This document shows, piece by piece, positions 21,129-32,640 of a DNA stretch of 64,000 nucleotides. Origin of the DNA: Takifugu bimaculatus (lineage: Eukaryota > Chordata > Actinopteri > Tetraodontiformes > Tetraodontidae); assembly GCA_004026145.2 (NCBI GenBank), contig SWLE01000561.1:61001-125000 (forward strand). Reading direction: 5' to 3'. The stretch's first letter is position 1. Each line of letters begins with the position of its first letter. The translations under genes were made by a program, and so were the position numbers. The notes under the pieces are model-generated. The model was not told the origin of the DNA. It saw nothing but the letters and a program-made list of their open reading frames with translations, and did no database searches.

Positions 21129-22121
21129 ACCTCCTATCTTTAGTATTGCTGCGCCAACTGGTGGTCTTTTGGGTTGAGGATAACGGTGATCTATATGTAG
21201 CTATATGTAGCTATAGCGTCATTGGCCTCCACTCCAGCCACTCCTGGTAGTTCCTCAAAAACACTGAGTTTCTAGTGGATGCACAATCTGTGGAAGCCAA
21301 CATAGAAACTTCTGAAGAGCCAAAGTTCTTGCAACAAAAATATAGTCCCCAATTAGGTTGTTTTGTTATCACACGACCCCGTCCCCATTATCTTAAGAGA
21401 ATATAAGAGAATGAGTGGAGACAGAAGAGAGAATGAGACGTTTTTGGCGCGTGTCGCTCTTGATTTTGTGTTTATTTTTGCAGTAAACTTAAAGGAGGCC
21501 TTTTCACTTTATGTTTGATTAAATTTAAGCTGATATTCCATTCTTGACATCTTTAAATTTACAGTATTCATGGGAATTTTATTTGGTCATTTTGCTTCTT
21601 TTTATTTCCTATTTCCCACATTTATTCATAGTTTATATTAGATTGCAATAAATCCTAAAACATTTACCAGACTGACTAAAGTCAAATGACCTGCGGTTCC
21701 CACCGATAGCCGTCATTCTGATGGGTTTTTGCTGGCTGCAGCTGAAATATTCCAATGCTCCATGTCACAGAGACAGTAAATACTAAACCCTGAAGATTCT
21801 GAAGGCATGATGTGAAATAGTAACGTATAATACAGACATTTGAAGAGACAATTAAGAGAATGTTTCCATGCTTATAAGAGTGGCCGAGGAGCCATTTAGA
21901 ACTTTATAAAGATGCATTGTGTGATACCAGGAACTAATTTAACTTCAAGGCGAAGCTGCTTCTGCTTTGTCGACCATCGACTGATCTCCTGAAAGTCCAC
22001 CAGCGCTTTTTAAAAACTGAATTTTTCATCTATGGAGGGAGTAGATGGCAGATGTTTCCACAGATGCTCTTCACCAGTGGTCAGTGAGTGATGTAGCAGA
22101 TGAGCGGGAGTTGACTGGCTT
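21129..22121 (-). other. NLR-B 3' flank
   Basis: This is shared with block C (47288-48289). A possible polyadenylation signal, TTTATT on the plus strand, lies at 21601-21606. No other gene was recognised. Confidence 0.5.
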
Positions 22122-22308
22122 CTACCGGCCATGACTCAATGTCTCCAGCCCATAGTGTGGATTCTCTACGAGATCAGACAGCAGCTTCACTCCTGAATCC
22201 TTCAGCTGGTTCCAACTCAGGTCCAGTTCTCTGAGATGGGAGGGATTGGACCTCAGCGCCGAGGCCAGAGAGCCACAGCTGATCTCTGATAAACTGCAGC
22301 TCCTTAAT
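22122..22308 (-). CDS. NLR-B terminal LRR exon with stop
   Basis: This is the last LRR cassette, ending LLSDLVENPHYGLETLSHGR and TAG. Its start and upstream intron (acceptor CTTTATTTAG) match LRR exon 5 of gene A, while its end matches the terminal exon of A. This is the result expected if the cassettes in between were lost by recombination within the repeated exon. No B30.2 exon follows. Confidence 0.85.
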
Positions 22309-22840
22309 CTAAATAAAGAAGGGAAACTTTTATAAGGTTATAAGTGAAACCAGTATTAATCTGAAAGGTTAATCAGAGGCATGATCTGTAAATATTTAAT
22401 TTAGTTACAGGTTAAAAAATGATAGTAATATGTAATTACCACAATTCCAACCTCTCAGGTTTGCACTGTTCCAAAGGAGAATATATATTGTTCTGGCCCT
22501 CACTCTTCCCAGGTTCTCCCCACCTCTTTCCCTCCTATCTCATCATGGAGATCCATCTCACCTGTGGCTGATCTTTAAAGGCACAACCTGTCTTAGATGA
22601 CTTCCTGTCTCCCTCACCATCTCCCTCCTCGTTGGCTGGTGTCTACCAGGCACCCTCACCTAGTTTTGTCTAATTTTGGTTACCATCTGTCAGCTTTTTC
22701 ATTGTCCTTAAATCAATTTATCATGAATAAGTGGTCCCCGTGTGGCCCTCCCTCCTGAAGGAACTGGGCACAACACACACACTCAGAAAGTGTGAGGACC
22801 CTCGGATGGAATAATGGACATTTTTGAGAATGGTGTTTAC

Positions 22841-23014
22841 CTCAGAGTTTCCAGTCGGCAGTTTGGAAAGTGGAGAAAACCACAGAGCAGCTTCACTCCT
22901 GGATCCTGCAGCTGGTTCTCACTCAGGTCCAGAACCCTCAGATGGGAGGGACTGGACCTCAGCGCCGAGGCCAGAGAGCCACAGCTGATCTCTGATAAGC
23001 TGCAGTATTCTAAT
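22841..23014 (-). CDS. NLR-B LRR exon 3
   Basis: This 174-nt cassette encodes LEYCSLSEISCGSLASALRS, LRVLDLSENQLQDPGVKLLC and NCRLETLR. It corresponds to A LRR exon 4. The donor is GTAAACACC. Confidence 0.85.
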
Positions 23015-23220
23015 CTGAAAAATGCAGGATAAGGTTATACGGTGCAGGTCTGCATGTTATCTGCGTCAGTACTAAACCTACGTTAGTTCTTAGTTGGGTC
23101 AGACCTGAATTCACGATATTACAAGGAATTTTTTTAATGTGGTGCATCACAGCAGTGTTGAGAACAGCCTCACTTCACCATCTTAGCAGCTGGTATATAG
23201 GTAGAAAAATGAAGACTGAC

Positions 23221-23394
23221 CTGAGCCTCTCCAGTTTACAGTTTGGACTCTCAAGTCCAGAACAGAGCCGCTTCACTCCTGAATCCTGCAACGTGTTGAA
23301 GCTCAGGTCCAGAACCCTCAGATGGGAGAGGTTGGACTTCAGAGCTGAGGCCACAGAATCACAGCAGGTCTCTGATAAACTGCAGCCTCTTAGT
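23221..23394 (-). CDS. NLR-B LRR exon 2
   Basis: This 174-nt cassette encodes LRGCSLSETCCDSVASALKS, LRVLDLSFNTLQDSGVKRLC and NCKLERLR. It corresponds to A LRR exon 3. The donor is GTCAGTCTTC. Confidence 0.85.
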
Positions 23395-25223
23395 CTAAAA
23401 TAACAATTATTTTGAGAGAAGACAAATAAAAATCAACATGTACCAGAGCAAAACACAGCTTACAAGCAACAAACCTCTGGTCCTGCACCGGCTTATCTGC
23501 CGTATGCTCCTATTTTGGGTTCTTTCAGGGCGGTTGGACAAGATCTACAGCGTATGTAAAGTGTGTGTAGGTCAAAATACCTTCCAAGTTTGTGAGACCA
23601 CATTTCTCAATAGCACTCAACTCTTGTCAGGAGTTGGGACAAAGCGACCCACTCCTGATAGCTTGTGGGTGATGCTGCAGCGACCCTGCAATCCCTACAC
23701 TCTCTGGTGAAACCAAATCAAAGGTTTTAGACACTGCTGGATGCTGGAAGGGTGGCTATAGTCTGGACGCATCGTTCCCCTGACTGCACATTTCTCCAAC
23801 AATGATTGGCAGCTGGTGTCACTTGTTCTCCAGATGAGAGAAGGAAAGAGAGCCCCCCCACACTGTGTTTGATTGCCCCACTGCAAGCTCAATGCTGCCA
23901 GAAAACATTGCAGGAGCATCAATTCCCCTCAGGCCATCAACTAGGACCTCAGGAAAAGGTGCAGCTGCCACCTACTAGAGACAAGCACACTGAGCTGAGA
24001 TTCAAAGTCCTCTCCTCCCAAGAGAAGAGCTTGTTTGTTGGAGGCTCTTCTGGGCGATACCTGGTGCCACAGCTCCAGCTCAGCCCGTCTCTGGAGCTGA
24101 GGTGGAGCTTAGCAAGTTTCATGGTTCTCCACCACTTCCTCTCGCTGAGGACCTTCTCAGCTGGTGGTTTCTGCTCCACCTTCCAAGTTGAGCAGGTGAT
24201 ACTTCTGCATTCCTGTCACCAGTGTCTCTGCAGAAAGAGTCTTCTCTACTGTTTTATATTAGATTGAATAAAATTAGGATTTTTGGTTGATGTCTTAGAT
24301 GTTGTTGACTAAGAGCAGGTTTTTCTTTAATAACATAGAAAGATTCGATGAGAAGAGCAAATGTATTATTTTATGAGCTACTTCCACTACTATTATATAC
24401 ACATACTTCCATATTGTCTTAGATTGCAAGCTGCATTTATTGCATCGTTCATAGAAAGTCATATTTGTGAGGAGAAAAACTCAAATAAGGTCATTTTCTT
24501 TTATGACCATTACAAAAGAAGGAGGCGATGAACAAACAGATTTATGTAAAAATGTGTGAAAACTTATGGATGGAAACCTTTTTAAAATGGTTGCATTGTG
24601 TAGAATCGGTGTAGAATCAACTTGTTGACTTCTGATTTGGACTCCAATGGAAGTGAGGTGCAACAATTGTGGATGCTGAAAGCTTCAGATCTTCATGAAG
24701 GTTTCTGTGGTTGGACTGACCTGCTGCCCCTTTAAGAGGGAGGCAGGTTTGGGCTTCTGGCTGGAATGAAGCCACCTAAGATGAGAATGACTGCAGGCTT
24801 TCGGTACCAAGGTTTAACAGGGTGCTCACTTCACACTTGGGCTTTTCTCTTTTTTGGGATGGCTTTTCTCAGTAGAGAAGGGGCATGGCACACTGCAGCA
24901 GCTTTCTTTTTGGGGTTTCTAGTTTTCCTTCTGATCTTTAAAAGACAGGAAGAACCATTTTTGATTGGTCTGAATGTTTGGGCGGTTTTGTGGCCAGCCT
25001 AAAATAAAACAAGACAAATCTACAACTGATACTTCCTTTCTAGTCATTGATGACCATCCTCACATGGGACAGATTTCCACAACCAATTTAATACTGCAAA
25101 TCTGTCCTGTGTGGTCTTTTTTCTGAGAACTGTAACACTACGTTTATAACAAAGATCAAACATGGAAACATTTATTGTCTAACTAGTTACACCTGGGAAA
25201 GTACTGGATCATCTCTGACTGAC
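23395..25223 (-). other. NLR-B long intron
   Basis: This is similar to the 1.8-kb introns of A (9153-10979) and C (50406-52231). In B it directly follows LRR exon 1 because the second cassette is missing. Confidence 0.5.
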
Positions 25224-25400
25224 CTGAGCGTCTCCAGTCTGCAGTTTGGATGCATCATTGCAGAAGACAGTAACTTTACGTCGGCATCTGTCAGGCTTTT
25301 GTTCCAGCTTAAGCTCAGCTCCCGTAGATGAGAAGGGTTTGACGTCATTGCTGAGGCCACAACTTCCCAATGACTCTTTGAAAGAAAACTACCAGACAGT
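25224..25400 (-). CDS. NLR-B LRR exon 1
   Basis: This 177-nt exon corresponds to A LRR exon 1 (VVASAMTSNPSHLRELSLSW, then PNCRLETLR). Its donor flank, GTCAGTCAGAGATGATCC, is the one that follows LRR exon 2 in A and C, so exon 2 and the 110-nt intron have been deleted here. Confidence 0.85.
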
Positions 25401-26315
25401 CTGTTGTGTATGAAACAAAAATAGTGAGTCAAACTTTGGGATTTCTCATCAACTTATCTGAGAATCTACCTCAACACAAATGTAGCTCATTTCCTGGAAA
25501 AGCTAAATTCAACACCGTAGAGCAACAGTTTGAACGACCATCAGATCTGAAATGCAACTGAATTATTCTCAACATTTGTCTTATTTTAGAACAGCTCATA
25601 ATTACTCAATATTTAAAATGATTGTAGCAAATGGTTTAAAGAAACGTGCATCTTTTTATCTGTCTATCGGCTCTTTGGATATTTTGCATTTCATCAAATT
25701 TGTACGATGGTGCGTCAAGTCTTAATTCAGCGATCCAATCGATGACATCAGAGTCTCTGGTTGCATCGATTGCCCTCAGCTTCTGTTCTATCTGCCTGTT
25801 TCCCTTCAAATCATTTTCACTGCACCTTTTGTTGCTAGTGATGAAGTTGCCACCTAACGGGTGTGGAAAGGCTCAAACAACTTTGTGGGTCACATAAAGG
25901 CTCCAAACGGAACCGCCACAAAGACCTAAAACACCCATTTAAACCAACGAGGCCGGCTGTTTTTACATTGAACAAATGAAGCAAAATAGTCACGAGTCAT
26001 TAGTTAAAATGTGTTTTTCTGTTGTTTGAATACAAACAAACAAAAGTGATTTAATGACATGACAGTAATTTCATGATAGTCAGTTAACTTGTGGCTCCTA
26101 TTATTCCTGCCTTATGTTGGTTTGGCTGGATTGACCTTTGAACTTATATCCAGCCAGTGTTGAACATTTCTGGATGAATTGTTGTTTTTAATTTATGGAC
26201 GCTGCAATGGAGATAAAGAATTGAAGGAATGACCACTGGAGGGGGTATTGCTACCTGACATGATCCACTCGCTTGATTTAAACGCCGATGTCCGGCCCTA
26301 AAAATCTTTACTTGC
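25401..26315 (-). other. NLR-B intron before the LRR exons
   Basis: It contains the B copy of the conserved intronic open frame (25636-25853). The open frame of the large exon reads on into this intron to 26144, which is incidental. Confidence 0.5.
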
Positions 26316-28143
26316 TGGAACTTCCTGCAGTTCCTCACAGCTGGAATCAGGCGACGTCGTCCCTCATCTGAGGTGTTGTACTGCTGCAGGTTCAGCTCAT
26401 CCAGAACCTCCTCTGACATCTGCAGCAGGTAGGCCAGAGCTGAACAGTGGATCACTGACAGTCTCCTCTTTGATTTCTTCTCTGACTTCAGGAGCTCTTG
26501 GATCTCCTGATGGACTGACTGATCCTTCATCTCCATCAGACAGTGGAAGATGTTGATGCTTCTGTCTGGGGAGAATTTATCACTGTTCAGCTCCTTCAGG
26601 TTGTTGAGGACCTTCTGGATGGTTTCTGGGTGGCTGTTCCTCTGATCCAACAGTCCACCCAAGATCCTCTGATTGGACTCCAGAGAGAGACCATGAAGGA
26701 AGCGAACAAACAAGTCCAGGTGGCCATTTTCACTTTCAAGAGATTTCATAAGTTCTCTCCTGAGGAAGTCATCAAGAGATTTGACTGGATCGTAATTTGT
26801 GAACAACCCAGCAAACCAGGAAAAGTGGATTGGTTCAGAATATTCTAGGAACTGATTTATAACCGCTGTGTCTTTCCTGGTGGAACGGTGGAACATGTAG
26901 ACGGCAGCCAGAAACTCCTGAACGCTCAGATGAACAAAGCAGTAGACTGATTTCTGGAAGATCACACTCTCTCTCTTGAAGATCTCTGTACAAACTCCTG
27001 AGTACACCGACACCTCGGAGACGTCCAGTCCACATCGCTCCAGGTCTTCTGAGTAGAACATGATGTTTCCTTTCTCCAGATGTTCAAACGCCAGCCGACC
27101 CATCTTCAGAAGGAGTTCTTTATTAGCCTTAGTCAGTTCCTCTGGTCTCTGCTTTCCTCCATACTTCTGCTTCTTCCTCTTCTTCTGAACCATCAGGAAG
27201 TGTGAGTAGAGGTCAGTCAGGGTTTTGGGCAGCTCTCCTCTCTGGTCTCTGGTCATCATGTCCTCCAGAACTATAGCAGTGATCCAGCAGAAAACTGGGA
27301 TCAGACACATGATGTGGAGGCTCCTGGAGGCCTTGATGTGTGAGATGATTCTCTTGGACAGATCTTCATCACTGAACCTCCTCCTGAAGTACTCCTCCTT
27401 CTGGGAGTCAGTGAAGCCTCGTACTTCTGTGATCCTGTCAACACACGAGGGAGGAATCTGATAGGCTGCTGCAGGTCTGGAGGTGATCCAGATGAGAGCT
27501 GAGGGAAGCAGGTTCCCCTGGATGAGGTTCACCAGGAGCACGCCAACTGACGATACTTGTGTGACATCAGAGATGAGCTGATGGTTGTTGAAACCCAGTG
27601 AAAATCTGCTTTCATCCAGGCCATCAAAGATGAACAGAAGTTTCCAGACAGTCAGATCTTCTGCTCTGATCTTCTGTAATGTTGGATGGAAAACATGAAG
27701 CAGTGAGAGAAGACTGTGCTGCTCATCTCTGATCAAGTTCAGCTCCCTGCATGAGAGCGGAAGCACCAGACTGATGTCTTGGTTCTCCAAACCTTCTGCC
27801 CAGTCCAGACTGAACTTCTGCACTGAGAAGGTTTTTCCAACGCCGGCGACGCCGTTGGTCAGAACCACTCTGATGTGTCTCTGTTGCTCAGATAAGACTT
27901 TGAAGATGTCCTGGCACTTGATTGGAGTGTCCTGGATGTTCTTCTTGGAGGTTCTCTCAAGCTGTCTCACCTCATGTTGTGTGTCCACCTCCTCACTTTG
28001 TCCCTCAGTGATGTAGAGCTCAGTGTAGATCTTGTTCAGCAGGGTTCCACTTCCTGCTTCATGAGTTCCTTCAGTCACATGTTCACATCTTCTCTTCAGA
28101 CTCATCTTATGACCTTCTATCACCTCCTGCAGTTCACCACCCT
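26316..28143 (-). CDS. NLR-B large exon: FISNA-NACHT domains
   Basis: This is the central exon of a second NLRC3-like receptor. The acceptor is GTTTTAG before AGGGTGGTGAA. The FISNA region, Walker A (GVAGVGKT), Walker B (LLFIFDGLDESR) and ITSRPAAA are the same as in A and C. B has 15 extra residues (IHFSWFAGLFTNYDP, near codon 450) that A and C lack, in the helical part after the winged-helix region. The splice donor reads CCA followed by GCAAGTA where A and C have GTAAGTA, so B would need a GC-AG intron. If that donor fails, translation would run on into the intron and end without LRRs about 57 codons later. The frame is otherwise intact. Confidence 0.92.
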
Positions 28144-29639
28144 CTAAAACAAACAATCTTTTAAATCTTTTTACAGTTGTCATCTACAGCAGTAACACAG
28201 ATGTCCTCAACTGGAAAATATTCTGTCATGTTTGAATGATAGAAGCAACAGTCGGGTAATGACCCATCTTACTGTCACTTTGAAATGTTATGTCTTCTTA
28301 TGTACACCTATTCTTTTATTTCATTGGGTTTCAATGTAATTTAGTCTATAACAACCATTTCCATGTCTTCCAAGAGTTTGCTTGGACTAAACAGCTGGTA
28401 AAAGCTGGATGATATTTAGAAAAACACATCAAACCTTCTCCAAACACATCATACTCAGCAGACCCATTGTCCTGTAAAGGTCACCTGCCTTCAACTCTTT
28501 AACACTTTCCAGAACTAACTGACTAAATGTTGCTAAATACTGTCTAAGCATTTAGGAAGGTCTTCAGAGGGTTTGGTTCCAGTGGAACCAAACAAGTGCT
28601 CTCTGGATCCTCTCTTGCACATTGTAAATACACAAGTTGTTCCTTTATTCCGACCCAAAAGTATCTTATAAATACAAATGTACGAGCTTACGCGAGACGC
28701 TGTTGTTCAGGTCGGCGGTCTGCAGTTCAGTTCTCCGTTTCTTTTCACCCTCGGGACAGGAGGAATCTCCAATGGAAGCAGACCGTTTCTGATAGCTGTC
28801 AAAATGGGAATAGTGGTTATACATGTCTACTGGGCGTTAGCAACGCCTAAGAAAGGCTGCGTTCACTTCTACTTTCAGTTTGCTCTGACAGTTGAAGATT
28901 GAATGAACACTGAGCAAAAAATATAAAGTTATTTACGTTCTAACAAGCTCGTTTAGTTGGAGAAAAGTGTATTTGATCTAAGTGTTTAGTGGCTTTTCTT
29001 CATTGTGAATTTATGTTAGAAATAAAAGTGCCAAATCAGGAATATAAACTCATAGAATAGAACAAAAGTTCTCCATTTATGCTCCAAATACAGTAGTCTG
29101 GTCTCTGAAACTGATCATTAAATAGCACAGAGGTCACGCGTATTCAAAAGCTTATTTCAACCATTTAGGAATGACTGATATTGTTGTCTATGGGTTTATT
29201 AGAACCAGGAGCCTTATAAATAGACTTTTTAATGAATTTTCATGACATGTGGTGGAACAGTGTGGCAGAACAAGCTGCACAGACCTGCCATGTCTTACCC
29301 ATCCGTATCTAAATGGAGAGCTGTAGCACTCTGCAATGATGGATATTGTTGGGAAACTTTAAAATATATGCCTAGGAATTTTTGTGAGATGATGTTAACC
29401 CATGTAGGAGAAATGACCAGTTAAAAACAGAAGCAATTTTCAGTTTTAAAAGATTTACCACACTAAAATTAACATGGGAGTTAATGGGAGCGAACGCCTG
29501 ACATGTTGGTGCACCGTTTCATTTTAAAGAGCTGATGAATTTCATTTTTCACGATAGTAGAGGCTAATACCTACAAAATGATGTTTTGTATGGTTGTGAA
29601 ATGTTCTAAGGCAGAGTTATGTGGTTCAGAAAACCTTAC
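28144..29639 (-). other. NLR-B intron between N-terminal and large exons
   Basis: This is shared with block C (55403-56900). The reading phase of the N-terminal exon and the large exon do not match, so a small exon is probably hidden here; I could not place it. Confidence 0.4.
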
Positions 29640-29770
29640 TTTAAAGGTGAGCCTTGAGGTCCAATACCGAAGTTTATAGATTGCACTTTGGACCTGTCAC
29701 TCTTCATGGACACACAGCTGGGCACTACGGACTCTGCTCTCTCTTCCTCTTCCATCACACATTCGCTCAT
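29640..29770 (-). CDS. NLR-B N-terminal coding exon
   Basis: It encodes MSECVMEEEERAESVVPSCV, then SMKSDRSKVQSINFG and a short tail, ending at a GTAAGG donor. The PSCVSMKSDRS motif is the standard leader of fish NLR-C proteins. The exon differs clearly from the leader exons of A and C (MDEDRAESTVPSCV). The frame is open upstream of this ATG to 29875, so the exact start is uncertain. Sequence upstream is unrelated to the A/C promoter, so B is likely controlled differently. Confidence 0.65.
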
Positions 29771-29875
29771 TTTTAAATGTGAGTCTAAACGGTTAAGCAG
29801 GAACAGTCTGCTGACACAGAAAAGAAGATTAAAGAACATGATTCTCAGCATGAAGACAAGCAGAGGTCTGTCCAA

Positions 29876-31476
29876 TGACGTATTGTCGGCTCATTCACAT
29901 CAAAATCTATTAAATGATGTAACCCTGTACATCATACAGGCCACATATATATTGGGAAAAAGTTTTGGGACATCTTAAAAGTTTACACCATGTTAAATAT
30001 AAAATAGTTGTGGAAAAAATGTTTCTCCTGGGTGTTTCAAAAGGTGCGGTGGCATTAGACGGACGCACACAAATACAAATTAAATCATTTTTTATCTGGT
30101 TATGGTTTACAAGAAAACCTAAATTCTTTCAAGATGTCAGTTCTCAACATTAAATTCAACAAATAAGATGAGAATGCATTCAAAACTAAACAGAAATACG
30201 TCATCACATCATCAAAGTGGGTCAAATGCAGCATCATCTTCTGTCATCTCACACAGGATTCCAAGAAGAGGATCTTCATTTTCAACAACGCACCTTGACA
30301 TCTCATCATGGCTCGTCTGTCAGATTACAAGCAGCTTTTTTGATCAGGTGCATCATGTTTCTCACGAACACATGATGGTGCTGGAAAAAACATTTGTAGC
30401 CTGACCTAGAGGTCAAAACTCTGCATGGCGTGCACAGCTACTAGTTGCAGCTGCTGGTTGTGGCGGAGGAGATCCCAAACATATCTAGCAAGCTTGTTTT
30501 GGAGCAGAGCTTGTCCACCACCTCTGACCCCACTCATCACAGAAGTCCCACCATATCCATGGCCAGGTGTGTTGGCAGCATTGGAGCCAGCCTCAGGAAA
30601 AAGGTGTGTCAATACCTCAGAAGTGATGCATCAAGTTGCCACAACCCAACAGAAGTCAAGCAACCCAACATGCTGAATAGAATAGATGACACACAGCAAA
30701 GGGCAAAAAACACCCAATTCTGCTCAGACTAATCTTATCTGACCACATGTACAGGACCAAAAATATGAAAACACGATGGGTTTAGGTTTTGTTTTGTTTT
30801 CTTGACTGCTTCATTCAAAACAGAACAAATTTCATAAATCCATAATAACAAATTCATATTCCACAAAGACCCAGTTGTTAAAACAATAAAATGGAATGCC
30901 TTGATCTCTCCCTCTTTACATACTCTCCTTTTTTAAATAAAGGATTGATTGTCCCCCTGGTGGAGGGACAAAGAGAGGAGGCTAAAACTGTCGCGTTTGT
31001 GTCCCTCTTTCCGTGGATTTTTCCACTAACTGCAAATAATATTGTCGACTTATTGTGAGTATTAAAATGTGCTTCCTCAGCCTCTAAAATGTTGGCTCAG
31101 GGTTAGAGGAAACACGGTACAAAGGTTGATCATCCGTCACAACATTCCCGTCGACCAGCCGCAATGTGCGTCCGAAACACGCGCACGCTCATTGCGAACA
31201 CGCAGGTTATTAAGCCGCATCTCGCAGCGGAACATTGATTCGAGACGACAGCAGTGAAAGAACCAAATGCTACCTGAATATTAGAGGTTTTCCATCAGGG
31301 CTCGGTCAGTCCAGATGGAGCCCGAAGTTGAGAACTTTCACTTTCGCTTCTTCTTCCTCTACACGTCACCGGTTCGTGGTTGGATCGCGTCACATCCAGC
31401 ACAAGCGCCTCTCTTCAGAACAATTTGGTCCACGTTTTAACTGAAATACTGGGAAACAACTGTAGTTCGTCTGACA
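29876..31476. other. No recognisable gene; upstream of NLR-B
   Basis: There are short frames on both strands near 30400-30730, with no family resemblance that I can defend. An AT-rich part lies at 30760-30950. Nothing else was recognised. Confidence 0.4.
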
Positions 31477-31855
31477 GGCGGCACGGTGGTGTGGTGGTTA
31501 GCACTGTTGCCTCACAGCAAGAAGGCCCTGGGTTCGATCCCCGGTTGGCACTGAGGCTGGGGACTTTCTGTGTGGAGTTTGCATGTTCTCCCTGTGCCTG
31601 CGTGGGTTCTCTCCGGGTACTCCGGCTTCCTCCCACAGTCCAAAGACATGCATGATTGGGGATTAGGCTTATTGGAAACTCTAAATTGCGGTGAGTGTGA
31701 GAGTAAATGGTTGTCTGTCTATATGTGTTAGCCCTGCGATTGACTGGCGTCCAGTCCAGGGTGTACCCTGCCTCCGCCCATTGTGCTGGGATAGGCTCCA
31801 GCCCCCCCGCGACCCTCAGTGGAGGAACAAGCGGTAGAAAATGAGTGAGTGAGAG
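31477..31855 (+). mobile_element. tRNA-like teleost dispersed repeat
   Basis: It begins GGCGGCACGGTGGTGTGG, has a box-B-like GGGTTCGATCC at 31530-31540, and continues with GTGGAGTTTGCATGTTCTCC, CCTCCCACAGTCCAAAGACA and AGGCTCCAGCCCCCC blocks. This is a very common repeat in fish genomes. Its right edge coincides with the end of the A/D inverted repeat at 31856. Confidence 0.8.
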
Positions 31856-32339
31856 AGGATCCCCTCTGGTTCAAAGTGTCCCGTATAGGATATTGACAGT
31901 ACTGGCCTTTTGGGGGCTGCACACACCTCTTAATGGTGACTGCACCAACGGAGCTGATCCAGTTGTCATCAGCTGGCCAGTCTGACTCCAGCTCATTAGG
32001 GGAAATTTGCTGATCTGGAGGAGAAGCTTTCAAAACTTGACGGGCTGGGGGGAAAATGACTGTAATTTTGGAATCAGCGTGCCAATTTTATTTTTAATCA
32101 GAATAATTTAGAATAATTTCAACAGGATATTTTCAAATTGTTCCCCAGTGTAACTTCACCTGAAATTGTGGACTCCAGAATATCACCATTAAATCTATTT
32201 AATCACTTAATAGCTGTGGAATTTGAGCCATGAGAAAAATATCTCTCCATCATGATTTCCAGAATTTTTCATCAATATCTGAGATTCTTCGAAAGCTTCG
32301 CTGGTGTTGGGTTTTTATTGCTTCTGCTTCATTTTCAGG

Positions 32340-32640
32340 TGCAGCTCTTTTATTTTTAAATCAAATCAAATCATCTTTATTTGTAATGTCTGTTGTGGTC
32401 AAACTTGGTGCTATGCAGAATCCCAGGGCCTGATCCCTAACAATCAACAGGAAAATCTCCCCTTTAACAGGAAGAAACCTTGAGCAGGACCAGGCTCATA
32501 TGGGGGGGGGGGGGGGGGGGGGGGGGGGCTCCTGCTGATGGGGGGGTGGGTAGGGAGAGAGGAGGAGAAGGGGGAGGACAGGTAGAGGAGAGACAAGGCA
32601 GACATCATTCAGTTCATTTTAAAACCCACTACATTATATA
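32340..32640 (-). mobile_element. LINE 3'-tail-like dispersed sequence (D copy)
   Basis: This is the inverted partner of 13983-14262, including the CAAATCAAATCATCTTTATT tail. The family call is tentative. Confidence 0.4.
32502..32528. repeat. Poly-G run, about 27 bases
   Basis: The homopolymer is much longer than in the inverted partner near 14091. Its exact length is unreliable. Confidence 0.9.

Larger units (their letters stand above)
21128..29800 (-). repeat. Segmental duplication block B (direct copy of 47288-56944)
   Basis: Blocks B and C start with the same bases (AACCTCCTATCTTTAGTATT) but have unrelated left flanks: an L2 in B, pogo-like sequence in C. They run in parallel through the NLR gene to its N-terminal region, then part near the first coding exon. 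B lacks several LRR cassettes that C has. Confidence 0.85.

Noticed and set aside
26144..26315. C-terminal extension of NLR-B in the continuous frame
   Set aside because: This is intron sequence that happens to stay open; A and C stop at the equivalent donor, and B still has a usable GC donor.
27774..28016. 80-codon frame antisense to the NACHT exon, conserved in all three NLRs
   Set aside because: It lies opposite the Walker A region and is kept open only because the coding strand is conserved; no start context or family.
30406..30676. Possible retroelement gene near 30.4-30.7 kb
   Set aside because: Overlapping frames on both strands without any motif I can name; not enough to call.
31477..31550. 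True tRNA gene
   Set aside because: Only a box-B-like motif and tRNA-like head are present, and the sequence continues as a known type of teleost dispersed repeat; no cloverleaf with anticodon was found.
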